From: Ulvibacter sp. MAR_2010_11
GTDB taxonomy: Bacteria; Bacteroidota; Bacteroidia; Flavobacteriales; Flavobacteriaceae
DNA: 64,000 nt
NCBI RefSeq assembly: GCF_002813135.1
Contig: NZ_PHTY01000001.1
Location: 243,501 to 307,500, forward strand
Direction: 5' to 3'
Shown: positions 9,029 through 18,039 of the stretch, piece by piece
Layout: every line of letters begins with the position of its first letter
Position numbering within the stretch: position 1 is the stretch's first letter
Translations under genes and position numbers: made by a program
The notes under the pieces: model-generated
Told to the model about the DNA's origin: nothing
The model's database searches: none
What the model saw: the letters and a program-made list of their open reading frames with translations, nothing else

Positions 9029-9921
9029 TCAATTTTAAGATTTTGCCACTTTTCTGCTACATATTTAATTTCATATTTGGGATCTATTTCAGGTGTAAAA
9101 TCTCTTTTTTTATCCAAATTCATAGCAGATACCACAAATGAGTTTGAACTTAACCCATCCATTTTCTTTGTATGTGTAGCGTTTGCATTAAACCCTATAT
9201 TATTAACCAAATTAACATTGGGCCTAATAGCATATAAATCGTTTTTTAAACAAGTGTAAACCCATTGATAATCCCACGTGTCTTTCTTGCCGTTAAGCGT
9301 ATTCTTAAAATGACCTCTCCATAGGGAAAACCATTCCTCTTGTGGCCAATTCGTTTCAAGTTTTAAGGAATTTAAGAGAGGGGAGCCATGCGCAAAATCT
9401 TTATTTAAATCTACGGTAAACCAGGATTTTTTAACTAATTCATTAGATCGTCTCCAAGTTGCCCACCCCCACATATTAAAATAACGAGTTAGACCATATG
9501 GAATCTCTCGATTCTCATAACCCAAGTTGCAGCCATTTATCGAAAATATTTTTGTGTTGTATTGGTATTTAACTAATAGCTTACTAGCATAATCAAAAAA
9601 ACTTATATCCGGAATTAAGTCATCTTCGAGAACAATACCCATTTCTTCCTCATTAAAAAACCAATCTATAGCACCTTGTACTGCTTTTTGACAACCTAAA
9701 TTATCCTCTCTAAACAACGTCTTTAACTCACAATCCCAGTCGATATGGTCTACCACATATTGTTGCACCTCGTTACATACCGCTTCCTCACCCTCTACAC
9801 GACTACGTGGACCATCGGCTGCTATGTATAGCTTTTTGGGTTGCACCTTTCGAAGCACGGCAAAGCTCTCCTTCGTTTCCAAAGGTCTATTAAAGATCAA
9901 ATAAAGGACGGGTGCTTGCAA
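8971..9921 (-). CDS. GT-A glycosyltransferase, GNT-I/HlpA-like
   Basis: Predicted nucleotide-sugar transferase of 316 residues. PVLYLIFNRPLETKESF (4-20), LYIAADGPR (31-39), GIVLEDDLIPD (near 95) and a GWATWRRS segment match the bacterial family loosely annotated HlpA-like, with a GNT-I-type EDD metal motif. The TTG at 9921 is the only usable start before an in-frame block without ATG. Its stop lies exactly at the point where the truncated plus-strand sulfotransferase loses homology, so this gene is the left edge of the AT-rich inserted block. Confidence 0.75.
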   Translation of the reverse strand: MQAPVLYLIFNRPLETKESFAVLRKVQPKKLYIAADGPRSRVEGEEAVCNEVQQYVVDHIDWDCELKTLFREDNLGCQKAVQGAIDWFFNEEEMGIVLEDDLIPDISFFDYASKLLVKYQYNTKIFSINGCNLGYENREIPYGLTRYFNMWGWATWRRSNELVKKSWFTVDLNKDFAHGSPLLNSLKLETNWPQEEWFSLWRGHFKNTLNGKKDTWDYQWVYTCLKNDLYAIRPNVNLVNNIGFNANATHTKKMDGLSSNSFVVSAMNLDKKRDFTPEIDPKYEIKYVAEKWQNLKIDYSLLLKKLRKKFLSLRIL

Positions 9922-9971
9922 TGTTATTTCCTTTTATTAAATATATCATATTCTAGAAGTACACACATCCA

Positions 9972-10859
9972 TTAGCGAGCACTTTTTAGTTTTCTTACAA
10001 TCCTTCGGAATAGATTGATATAGAAATTCGGCTTAAAAGTAGCATTTATTAGTTTCAACAGTTCTGCCTTTATCGCTTCAGATAACTTTGAAGACCTTAC
10101 CAGCTCACCATAAAAACGAATCGCTCTAGCATTATGATGGTAATAGTTCCCTAAGAAATTGATACATACTTTAGCTACTTTTATTGCTTCTTTATAAAAT
10201 AATTGATTATTGTATAAATTTTCTGTAGTTGCGCTTTGATGCTTCCTATAGAAAGATAGAGGTTCTTTTACAAAATATACATTTGACTTTGTAAGTATAT
10301 GATTCCACAAAGACCAATCGCCACAAATTTTAAAATCACATATTTTGGTTAATTGACTCTTACTTATGTACTTCTTATTAAATAAAACACAGTTCGCATT
10401 AATAAACAAATTACCAGTTATCATTTCTGCACTAAGAAGATGTGTGCCTTTATGAAAGCCTTCTTCGAGCGCTACATAATCTTTACTGTTGTTCTGTTCA
10501 ACAATAGTCAAGCCTGAAAACACGATACCTATTCCCTTTTTAAAAAATGGAATCAATCTTTCAAGAAATGATGTGTCACTATAATCATCACTCTCTGCAA
10601 TCCATATATAATCACTCTTTGATAACTCTATTCCCTTTTTCCATTGTTTAAAGGGACCTCCTGAGTTCTCTTTATTGATGATGAAGTGAGACACCTGAGG
10701 TCTTTCTGCATATTCTTGCAAGATGGACACGCTGTTATCTGTCGAACAGTCGTCCAATAGAATCACTTCGAAATCTCCGTAGGTTTGACTAAAAATAGAA
10801 TCCAAACGCTTCCTTAGATACGGCTCATGATTATAATTTGGGACTATAATTGAAACCAT
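9972..10859 (-). CDS. Glycosyltransferase family 2
   Basis: GT2 enzyme of 295 residues: VSIIVPNYNHEPYL (2-15), LLDDCSTDNS (34-43), and WIAESDDYSD (near 90) as the metal-binding acidic motif. A YRKH motif follows at the acceptor side. The gene is markedly AT-rich, like the rest of this block. It starts 2 bp from the stop of the WbsX-like gene and ends 50 bp before the next gene. It most likely builds the exported glycan. Donor sugar unknown. Confidence 0.85.
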   Translation of the reverse strand: MVSIIVPNYNHEPYLRKRLDSIFSQTYGDFEVILLDDCSTDNSVSILQEYAERPQVSHFIINKENSGGPFKQWKKGIELSKSDYIWIAESDDYSDTSFLERLIPFFKKGIGIVFSGLTIVEQNNSKDYVALEEGFHKGTHLLSAEMITGNLFINANCVLFNKKYISKSQLTKICDFKICGDWSLWNHILTKSNVYFVKEPLSFYRKHQSATTENLYNNQLFYKEAIKVAKVCINFLGNYYHHNARAIRFYGELVRSSKLSEAIKAELLKLINATFKPNFYINLFRRIVRKLKSAR

Positions 10860-10861
10860 CT

Positions 10862-11932
10862 TTACTTATAATTATCTAAAATATTCTTGGTAGCCTCTAA
10901 ATACGATAGTCCATATTTTATGCATGGTTCTAAGTGATTTCCTTCTGCCCATTCATTCATTGCATTAATAAAAATAAAGTTCTCATCGGCACTATAAACT
11001 GTAGATTTTGAGACTGCTTCCTTAAGCCATTTTTTATATAGCTCGGGGCTGCTTCCTAAGGCTACCACGCCATTAACCCCTTTTCTTGCCGTATTGTCCC
11101 AAGCGGGTGTTACAGATCTAAAGAATTTATATTCTGGTTGTGCTCTTGAAATTGAGACCTTTACTCCTTTTTTAAAATCCTTGAACACTAAATTATTTTT
11201 TGGCCTTTTTAAGAATAATCTCTTCCGCTTAGGGGTACACTCATGTCCTAGTATCGCGTGTGCAGAAAACTCTACGGAGGCATCAAACCCAAAGGCAGTA
11301 GGATCGTCCTGGGTGTTAAAACTTTCTGTCATACATAGGTAAAGATCTGGAAAACCATATTCTTCAACTGCTATGGTACGCCATAAGGCAATAGTCTCTC
11401 TTATGTCCGGAAACAGATTGTGGCGATATATCATAAAGACCGGTGCACCATTCACTGTGATATATCTTTTATCATTGAACACCTGTTCACATAGCCATAT
11501 TATATGTTCTTTATCGTCCTCTTTGGAGTATGTTTGTTCAATTAAAATATCATTTTCTTGTCCATCCCATCTTCTTGTCCAATTCTCGTTTGCCCAACAG
11601 TACATAAATGGCATATTTGGAGTACCCAAATGTAACATATCGTCGAGCGGTTTATGTAGCAACCTTTTTCCATTAAACCAATAGTGATAATAACAAAATC
11701 CAAAAATATTGTGCTCTTTTGCTAAGCTTGCTTGCGCTTCTCTTGCTTCCGGTAAGCGTAGATCGTAGAATCCCAAATCGGCGGGTAATTGTGGTTGGTA
11801 GTGGCCTTCGAACAAAGGACGTGCCTTGGTAACATTGGTCCATTCTGTAAATCCTTTTCCCCACCACTGGTCATTCTCCGGTATAGGATGAAATTGTGGC
11901 AACACAAAGGCTATGGCTCTTCGCTTACTCAT
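10862..11932 (-). CDS. WbsX-like / GH99-like domain protein
   Basis: Protein of 356 residues of the Glyco_tran_WbsX family, which has a GH99-like TIM-barrel fold. FVLPQFHPIPENDQWWGKGF (9-28), EWTNV, GFCYYHYWF, YCWANENWTRRWDG and the C-terminal NAMNEWAEGNHLEP are the hallmarks. Family members sit in O-antigen and capsule loci. Their reaction is not settled; an endo-alpha-mannosidase-like or transferase role is proposed. There is no signal peptide, so it is cytoplasmic. The ATG overlaps the TGA of the methyltransferase gene (ATGA), showing tight coupling. Confidence 0.85.
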   Translation of the reverse strand: MSKRRAIAFVLPQFHPIPENDQWWGKGFTEWTNVTKARPLFEGHYQPQLPADLGFYDLRLPEAREAQASLAKEHNIFGFCYYHYWFNGKRLLHKPLDDMLHLGTPNMPFMYCWANENWTRRWDGQENDILIEQTYSKEDDKEHIIWLCEQVFNDKRYITVNGAPVFMIYRHNLFPDIRETIALWRTIAVEEYGFPDLYLCMTESFNTQDDPTAFGFDASVEFSAHAILGHECTPKRKRLFLKRPKNNLVFKDFKKGVKVSISRAQPEYKFFRSVTPAWDNTARKGVNGVVALGSSPELYKKWLKEAVSKSTVYSADENFIFINAMNEWAEGNHLEPCIKYGLSYLEATKNILDNYK

Positions 11933-12711
11933 TGTTTTGGTTTTTTGGCAACAATAATTTCTCTATATTCTGCTCTAATTCCATAATCTAAATCGTCGTA
12001 ATACACTATTTCACATTCTGCCCCTGTATGTCTGTGTATAAAATCAATTATGTCATATCCCCAATGCATGGTCACAGGGGAACCCTTCTTGTCAATAGGG
12101 TTACCGTGCCATTCGGGGTCAAAAAGGAAAATAGGTTCTCCGTTTTCCCCTTTGGTTGCCCAACGCTGTGTAGGCTTGAATCTGTTAATTAATGGCACCG
12201 AAAAAATATGTGCCCCACCGGTTTTGAGTGTTCTGTGGATCTCTTTAAAGGCTTTCTCAGGGTCATATATATGCTCCATTACATCTGAGGTTATAACAAG
12301 GTCGAAACTTTCGTCTTTAAACGTTTGTTGCTCCAAATCTTCGTTCCGTATGCTGTTTATTATTGCACCCGCTTCTTTGCCATAGAAAAATTGTGTTTCA
12401 AGATACGACAGACTTTCTTTTTTAAGAAGCCTGCTATGGCCGCTATTCCCCGGGGAAGATTCGTGTATCTTTAATTGTTTCCATTGCGGATATTCATTCT
12501 TAATTGTGAGCATTAACGCTCTCTCTCTTGGAATGGAACCGCAATTGTTGCAAATAAAAAAATCCCTCAACCATTGATGCCTAGAAATAAACAACACATC
12601 CTGTTCACAACAGGGACAGTGACCTTTTTGCTTGAAAAAGTAAGAACCAATACGATTCTCATAAAGTGATTTTACTTTTTTTCTTACAAATTTCTTTAGA
12701 AGATTTTTCAA
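11929..12711 (-). CDS. SAM-dependent methyltransferase with N-terminal zinc ribbon
   Basis: Methyltransferase_11-type enzyme of 260 residues. Residues 32-60 carry two Cys pairs (HCPCC and CNNCG), a probable zinc ribbon. The SAM domain follows, with the conserved FDLVITSDVMEHIYDPEKA (motif II region) and a LKTGGAHIFSVPL strand. The TTG at 12711 is the apparent start. It lies upstream of WbsX with a 4-bp overlap. A sugar O-methyltransferase acting on a nucleotide sugar or nascent glycan is the best guess. The substrate is unknown. Confidence 0.8.
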   Translation of the reverse strand: MKNLLKKFVRKKVKSLYENRIGSYFFKQKGHCPCCEQDVLFISRHQWLRDFFICNNCGSIPRERALMLTIKNEYPQWKQLKIHESSPGNSGHSRLLKKESLSYLETQFFYGKEAGAIINSIRNEDLEQQTFKDESFDLVITSDVMEHIYDPEKAFKEIHRTLKTGGAHIFSVPLINRFKPTQRWATKGENGEPIFLFDPEWHGNPIDKKGSPVTMHWGYDIIDFIHRHTGAECEIVYYDDLDYGIRAEYREIIVAKKPKQ

Positions 12712-12730
12712 AATTAATATAATTTTCTTG

Positions 12731-13528
12731 TTACTTATTTAACACATTTCTTAAATAATACTGAAACGGCGCATGAATACGTTGTTTCTTTTTGACATCA
12801 TAAAAACATTCAAAATTTGTTGTATTTACCAACTTATTGAAAAGCCCAATCTTAAAATATCTTAAAATATTATCAATCCTATCTTTAGAGAACTCTTCGT
12901 CTATCCCATGTGTAGAAGCACCTCCAGCAGCAAAATAAGCAATGGTTAAATCTACGTAATGAAATGGTGATTTAGCCCAACATCTAAGATTAAAATCCCA
13001 ATCGGATAATACATTGTAACGTGTGTTGAAATAACCAATTTTGTCTTTTATAAAACTGGATCTATATAAAATTGCCTGATGGCAAATATTTCTATTGAGT
13101 AATTTTGGCAGGTCGAAGGAACCGTCATATAAGGTTCCATCTTTTGCCCAACCTGTATCACCTGCTATTTCTACATTTCCATACACAACATGGGTAGTTG
13201 TTTGAGAAAGTATTTCGTAGAGTTTTTGAAGAATATCAACACCATGCAAACGATCATCACTACCCATAAAATACAACCATTCCCCACTCGATTTACCAAT
13301 GCCTTTGTTCATAGCGTCGTAGATACCTTCGTCTATTTCACTATAGATTGATAGCATGGGAATAGTTTTTTTAAATGACGAAGCTGTCTTTGCAGTTCCA
13401 TCAGTGGAAGCACCGTCCATAATCAAAACCTCAATATCTTTAAAGGTTTGATTGGCAATACTTGCTAGAGACATTTCTAGGGTTGATTCAGAATTAAAAG
13501 TTGGTATTATGATGGAGAATGATATCAT
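12731..13528 (-). CDS. Glycosyltransferase family 2
   Basis: GT2 enzyme of 265 residues. ISFSIIIPTFNSESTL starts the fold, LIMDGASTDGT is the uridine-binding motif, DEGIYDAMNKG the subfamily signature, and FMGSDDR the metal motif. I use the ATG at 13528, which overlaps the upstream TGA as ATGA, instead of the ATG five codons earlier. It belongs to the same subfamily as the products at 2898, 7904 and 13525. Base composition is very AT-rich (14 G+C of 60 in 12781-12840, counted by hand). Confidence 0.85.
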   Translation of the reverse strand: MISFSIIIPTFNSESTLEMSLASIANQTFKDIEVLIMDGASTDGTAKTASSFKKTIPMLSIYSEIDEGIYDAMNKGIGKSSGEWLYFMGSDDRLHGVDILQKLYEILSQTTTHVVYGNVEIAGDTGWAKDGTLYDGSFDLPKLLNRNICHQAILYRSSFIKDKIGYFNTRYNVLSDWDFNLRCWAKSPFHYVDLTIAYFAAGGASTHGIDEEFSKDRIDNILRYFKIGLFNKLVNTTNFECFYDVKKKQRIHAPFQYYLRNVLNK

Positions 13529-14319
13529 AAACTTTCTATCCATTTAACGGTTCCTGACTCGCCTGTTTTATTAATAAATTTTGACCCCTTTAATCTAATC
13601 TTTTCCACTGGAGTCATTTTTTTCAGATGTTGGTTTACGGCAAGGTTTGCTTCTTCTAGATATTTTTTTCCGTCTCCCGATTTTTGACCTTTTCTTTTTC
13701 TAAATGCTGCGAGCTGCTTTTTAGAACAATACAAAGATTCATATTTAAAAAATCGCAACCAAAGTTCAAAGTCTGCTGCTAAACCAAAGTTTGTATCTAA
13801 TTGTCCTCCAGCTTTTTCCCAAAGTGATTTCCTCCAAAAAGTAGATTCTTGTTGAATAAAAGAAAAATCTTTGATAAATCGTAAACTATAAAAATGGTCC
13901 TTTGTTGCAACCGGTTTTCGTTGAAAAAGCAGTTTCCCTTCTTCATCAATTACTGAAGGATATCCTTGAAGCCAGCAAACCTTCGGGTGTTTTAAAAAAA
14001 CTTTTGCGACGTAGAACAAAGCTCCTTCCCATAATACATCGTCACTATTAATCCAACACATAATATCTCCCGTAGCCATTGAAAATCCTTTATTAATAGC
14101 ATGATACATCCCTTGATCATTTTCACTTTCCCAATAGTGAAGCTCGGCCTCATAATTTTTAATAATGGATATAGATTGATCGGTACTACCTCCATCAATG
14201 ATAATGTACTCTAGATTGGGATAGGATTGAGTAAATACAGACTTTATGGTTTCCTCAATATATTCACCTTGATTGTAATTGGGCGTTACTACCGATATCT
14301 TTGGAAAGTTCTCTTGCAT
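13525..14319 (-). CDS. Glycosyltransferase family 2
   Basis: GT2 enzyme of 264 residues with ISVVTPNYNQGEYIEETI (8-25), IIDGGSTDQS (38-47), DQGMYHAINKG and WINSDDVLW (metal motif). The C-terminal third is basic (RKRKGQKSGDGKKY) and may contact the membrane or a lipid-linked acceptor. It is coupled to both neighbours: TAATG with the FkbM gene upstream and ATGA with the next glycosyltransferase. Donor unknown. Confidence 0.85.
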   Translation of the reverse strand: MQENFPKISVVTPNYNQGEYIEETIKSVFTQSYPNLEYIIIDGGSTDQSISIIKNYEAELHYWESENDQGMYHAINKGFSMATGDIMCWINSDDVLWEGALFYVAKVFLKHPKVCWLQGYPSVIDEEGKLLFQRKPVATKDHFYSLRFIKDFSFIQQESTFWRKSLWEKAGGQLDTNFGLAADFELWLRFFKYESLYCSKKQLAAFRKRKGQKSGDGKKYLEEANLAVNQHLKKMTPVEKIRLKGSKFINKTGESGTVKWIESL

Positions 14320-15068
14320 TAACGGTATTGGATATAATTAAACATTGGATCATCTTTTTTAATAAAAAAGATATCCATTTGCCAGAATGCTTGGTCATAT
14401 TCCCTTGCCATTAAATCGACTACTTCCAAAGGACGAAAGCCTAGGTCTCCCATATACTCACACAGCTCCCAAAAGCAAAGGCTATTTGATTCTATATTAA
14501 AATTATACGCTTCAATAATAATTAAATTAGCGTGAGAGATTACTTTTTTGGCTCCTTCCAAAATAGGAACTTCAAAACCATGGGTGTCAAGTTTTAAAAG
14601 AAAAGGCGGTTGTAAGTCTCTTTTTTCTATTTCGACATCCAATGAGATTACAGGTACTTCAATTGAATTTTTTTCAAAAGGAGTTTCGGAAGCAATCCCT
14701 CCAAAAAGTTCTGAATTGTTAAAGTATATGGTGCCATTTTCTTTACCTGCTGCAGCCAAAACAAAAGATACATTTTCATTAGAGGATTCAAAATGTTTTA
14801 GTCCTTCTAGATGTCCGTTTTGCGCTTCTACCAAAAAATAATGAGCATCGGGAAAGAAGCGCATACAGTTTCCAGACCAACGACCATCTGAAGCACCCAC
14901 GTCGATAACAGTCTTTATTTTTAAATTTCTCTTTTGGCAACGGTACAACGCTTCTTGAGTAGAAAATGGATTAGACTTTTCAACTGATTGTTTTACAGGA
15001 GATTTTGTGTCAATTCTTGAAATTTTATATCCCGCTTGTCTTGCTATTCTTTTTACTAGCTTTTTCAT
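14319..15068 (-). CDS. FkbM family methyltransferase
   Basis: SAM-dependent O-methyltransferase of the FkbM family, 249 residues. TVIDVGASDGRWSG is the glycine-rich SAM motif I (residues 54-67), VEAQ the acidic ribose-binding end of strand 2, and LLKLDTHGFEVPIL the post-motif typical of FkbM. The basic N-terminus (KKLVKRIARQAGYK) resembles those of sugar methyltransferases in O-antigen loci. It overlaps both neighbours by 1-4 bp. Likely methylates a hydroxyl of the glycan; it could also provide a terminal cap for chain-length control. Confidence 0.85.
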   Translation of the reverse strand: MKKLVKRIARQAGYKISRIDTKSPVKQSVEKSNPFSTQEALYRCQKRNLKIKTVIDVGASDGRWSGNCMRFFPDAHYFLVEAQNGHLEGLKHFESSNENVSFVLAAAGKENGTIYFNNSELFGGIASETPFEKNSIEVPVISLDVEIEKRDLQPPFLLKLDTHGFEVPILEGAKKVISHANLIIIEAYNFNIESNSLCFWELCEYMGDLGFRPLEVVDLMAREYDQAFWQMDIFFIKKDDPMFNYIQYR

Positions 15069-16003
15069 ATCCTATCAAATAATTCCAAGAATCTACTTTT
15101 TATGGGATTAACTTTCTCATTTTTCCAATGGTGATCTTTATGGCGCAAAGTTTTAAAATATTCAAAAGCAAAGGAAATTCCAACTTTTTTATCTCCTTTG
15201 CAAGTATAGCCATATCTGCTCAAAAAAGGCTTACCAAGAAAGTTAAGATACGCTTTTACAAATTTATTCTGTTTTGTTGAAAGATTCATTTCTGAATTTA
15301 TTGAAGACATTTTTTTGTAGGTGTCATTACTATTTTGGTATGGATCTCCGAAGACTCCCTTCGTTTTATCGTTTTTTTCTACATCGAGTACTCCTTGATT
15401 AAACGGAAGAGCAAGCCAATTGTATATGGCTTCGGTTTGATCGGCTGTATTCTGTTTTAAATCTTCATATCTAACCTCAAGTACATTCTCGTTCTTACTG
15501 TTTTTATCTAGAAAGCCTTGAATCTCTCTTGGAGCTATTAATAAGTCTCTTTGAAAGCGACTAAGGTCTTTTACGCTTTGCAACTGCCAGGTTCTAATCA
15601 TGGAAGTTAATACAGCATCCGGATTACGCTTGAGAACAATAATTTTAGCCTTGGGAAACAGTATTGGAATTTCATTAATTAATTCCCAATACCTTGGGGT
15701 TTTATCAATTATATAGGTATACTCTTGAGCTAATGGCTGGTATAAGGAGAGTATATACTCCTTTTCAACTTTTTGAAAATCGAAATTTACAAATCTCTTT
15801 TTATACTCATTAAATGCCCAGTCTGTAAGTGTGCTACTATAGGTTGCATTGAGTAATTCCGGTTTTAAAATAGTGGCACAATGCAGTAAAATCCAAGGCT
15901 CACTTGCTGTGTTTACCAGCTCATTATTCGATAATAAACGCTGCAAAAAAGTGGAGCCTGCGCGTGGTTGGGAGATAATAAATATTAATTTTTCTTCCCT
16001 CAT
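15065..16003 (-). CDS. PAPS-dependent sulfotransferase
   Basis: Sulfotransferase of 312 residues. IFIISQPRAGSTFLQRLL (7-24) is the 5'-phosphosulfate loop with catalytic-region Arg/Ser. IIVLKRNPDAVLTSM (near 140-155) is the 3'-phosphate-binding region. VLEVRYEDLKQN (near 195-206) is the family's Glu-Asp segment. The product is cytoplasmic, with no signal peptide. It is coupled to its neighbours by ATGA overlaps at both ends. It is one of four intact sulfotransferases in this locus. Acceptor position unknown. Confidence 0.85.
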   Translation of the reverse strand: MREEKLIFIISQPRAGSTFLQRLLSNNELVNTASEPWILLHCATILKPELLNATYSSTLTDWAFNEYKKRFVNFDFQKVEKEYILSLYQPLAQEYTYIIDKTPRYWELINEIPILFPKAKIIVLKRNPDAVLTSMIRTWQLQSVKDLSRFQRDLLIAPREIQGFLDKNSKNENVLEVRYEDLKQNTADQTEAIYNWLALPFNQGVLDVEKNDKTKGVFGDPYQNSNDTYKKMSSINSEMNLSTKQNKFVKAYLNFLGKPFLSRYGYTCKGDKKVGISFAFEYFKTLRHKDHHWKNEKVNPIKSRFLELFDRI

Positions 16004-17004
16004 AAAGTTTTCAATTTTCTTTTAAGTTTATCCTTAAACTTCTTTCCGTAATAATAAATAATCCTTTTTGTAATAACTAACTTACGGTGAAAGGGCAATT
16101 TCCGTTCAACCATATTGTAATATAATACTTTAATAAATGAACTGAATGTACTTGGACAGTTCACTAAGATGATTTTATAAAACTCGAAAACGGTTTCCGT
16201 TGCTTCTTTATGATACTTAAAATGGTAAAATTTGTCTGCATAATCCCAAATTTGAATCCAGTTTTTATAATGTTGAATTCTAAAAGTTTTAATACCCAGT
16301 AATTTTAAACCTGCTGTTGACGCTCCCTTATTTGTTTGACGATACACAGCCATCTCTTCATCTATAAATCCAAATCTTCCGTATTTACCAAGTACGAAAC
16401 TTAAAGGTACATCCCCGAATGCGGCCTTAGGAAAATTGCGTAAAATTTCGTTGGGGTCAATTATATTTCTAAACATTAAAGTACGTGATTTAACGCGCAT
16501 CTTATTTTCGAAAATAGATTGGACGTCCGTTTCATATGGAAAATAGCCGTATCCTTCTTTTGGGGCCTCTATCTCTTTAAAAGTAGCTTCTACTTGAATC
16601 GTCAACTTTTGCCAATGGTGGCAGAGAATCAACTGTGGATTGGCTTCTAAGAACTCTACTTGTTTCTGAAGTTTTAGTGAATCCTTCCAGTAATCATCCC
16701 CTTCGCATAACGCGATATAATCACCAGTAGAAGCCTTAAGGTTTTCAACCATATTAAAACGTCCGGTGGCATTTCCATTGATATAGATTACATCTTTACG
16801 GCTACGGAGAAACAACTTTATTTTGTCTGGATAATTTTCTGCATATGCTTTACAAATCTCGCGCGTACCGTCACTGCTGTCATCTTCCCCCAAGACTATT
16901 TCGAATGGAAAGGTCGTTTCTTGCATCAAAATGCTGTTCAAGCATTCTTTGATGTATGGAGCATGATTGTATGTTTGTACACATACAGATACGATAGGTT
17001 TCAA
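16000..17004 (-). CDS. Glycosyltransferase family 2
   Basis: GT2 enzyme of 334 residues. VSVCVQTYNHAPYIKECL (5-22) and LGEDDSSDGTREIC (38-51) start the domain, and CEGDDYWKD is the metal motif, a combination typical of glycan-locus GT2 enzymes. I accept the TTG at 17004 as start, since the next residues are the conserved first strand. The C-terminal 60 residues are rich in Lys and Tyr and could be a membrane-proximal helix. It sits between two sulfotransferase genes. Confidence 0.8.
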   Translation of the reverse strand: MKPIVSVCVQTYNHAPYIKECLNSILMQETTFPFEIVLGEDDSSDGTREICKAYAENYPDKIKLFLRSRKDVIYINGNATGRFNMVENLKASTGDYIALCEGDDYWKDSLKLQKQVEFLEANPQLILCHHWQKLTIQVEATFKEIEAPKEGYGYFPYETDVQSIFENKMRVKSRTLMFRNIIDPNEILRNFPKAAFGDVPLSFVLGKYGRFGFIDEEMAVYRQTNKGASTAGLKLLGIKTFRIQHYKNWIQIWDYADKFYHFKYHKEATETVFEFYKIILVNCPSTFSSFIKVLYYNMVERKLPFHRKLVITKRIIYYYGKKFKDKLKRKLKTL

Positions 17005-17023
17005 TCCTTTTTGTTTTAGAAAA

Positions 17024-18037
17024 TCAATAATTTGATAACCTTAGAAGTTCTTCTCTTAAAAATTTTGCCTCAGAATGAGAAAGTTTACTATCTCTTCTTT
17101 CTTCAAACGATTTTAATACATTTTGATTCACCTTTTGGCATTCAATGTTACCTCCCAACTTATTAAATTTATGTGCCAAAACATCCAAAAACGCTTTTGG
17201 ATTTGTACAAAAGTCTGCATATTCAACATTTATAACATTTTCCTCCGGTAATTTGGAAAGCCCTTCAGCAATGGCCTTTCTGGTATATATTACCTGACCC
17301 GCGACTTGTGTAAGAGGACTTTTATCTTTGAGCTCTTTGTATTCTGCCGGTTTAAATGAATACCATTTACTTCTATCTCCAAAAAACTTATCTCTGGCAA
17401 TTAATAGTGACTGGGCGTTTAAATAGGGGTCTCTGCTTACATTCACAAATAAAAAATTCCGGTTTAAACTATATAAATACGGTATGTGCCAATTTAACAA
17501 CATGCCCTTTAATACTAAGGGTTTGCCCGTGAGCTGTTCAAATGCCATGAGCTTTTTTATTAAAGTAGTACCGTCTATGGCGGCCAACCGTTCCTTTGGA
17601 ATTATCTGGACATCATCCTCAAATTCAAAGAATGTTCTCCAAAAATACCAATATTCGCTCGGACCCAATGCTCCATTAGTTTTTCCTAAAGATGAAGAAA
17701 AGTCAAGTTTGGTTTCTTTAAATCCCAACTGATTTAACGTGTCAAACTCTAAAAGAGCCTGCTGGGTGCGGATACCCAAATAAGGATTCTTGTAAAATCT
17801 GGCTATTAAATTTGAAGGATACGAAAATAAGCCGGAAGCAGCGAGCCATTGCAGTAAAAGTGTGGAGCCGGACCTGGCACACCCCATAATTAGAACAATT
17901 GGGCTTTGATCCTCATCACTTTTAATAGGACATTCTATACCGTCGATTAGATTATTCAGATCCGATAATGCAGATTCTAAACTAGCATCCTTTTTAAAAA
18001 AATCGGTACGTTCAGAATTATCATACATTTCAGTCAT
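17024..18037 (-). CDS. PAPS-dependent sulfotransferase
   Basis: Sulfotransferase of 337 residues. VLIMGCARSGSTLLLQWLAA (48-67) is the 5'-phosphosulfate loop and FLFVNVSRDPYLNAQSLL (near 198-215) the 3'-phosphate-binding region. An EYADFC segment follows where the family has its YEDL motif. The first 45 residues are an acidic leader not seen in the other three enzymes here. It lies 2 bp from the aminotransferase-like gene. The acceptor is unknown; a position distinct from the neighbouring enzyme is likely given the low similarity. Confidence 0.82.
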   Translation of the reverse strand: MTEMYDNSERTDFFKKDASLESALSDLNNLIDGIECPIKSDEDQSPIVLIMGCARSGSTLLLQWLAASGLFSYPSNLIARFYKNPYLGIRTQQALLEFDTLNQLGFKETKLDFSSSLGKTNGALGPSEYWYFWRTFFEFEDDVQIIPKERLAAIDGTTLIKKLMAFEQLTGKPLVLKGMLLNWHIPYLYSLNRNFLFVNVSRDPYLNAQSLLIARDKFFGDRSKWYSFKPAEYKELKDKSPLTQVAGQVIYTRKAIAEGLSKLPEENVINVEYADFCTNPKAFLDVLAHKFNKLGGNIECQKVNQNVLKSFEERRDSKLSHSEAKFLREELLRLSNY

Positions 18038-18039
18038 AA

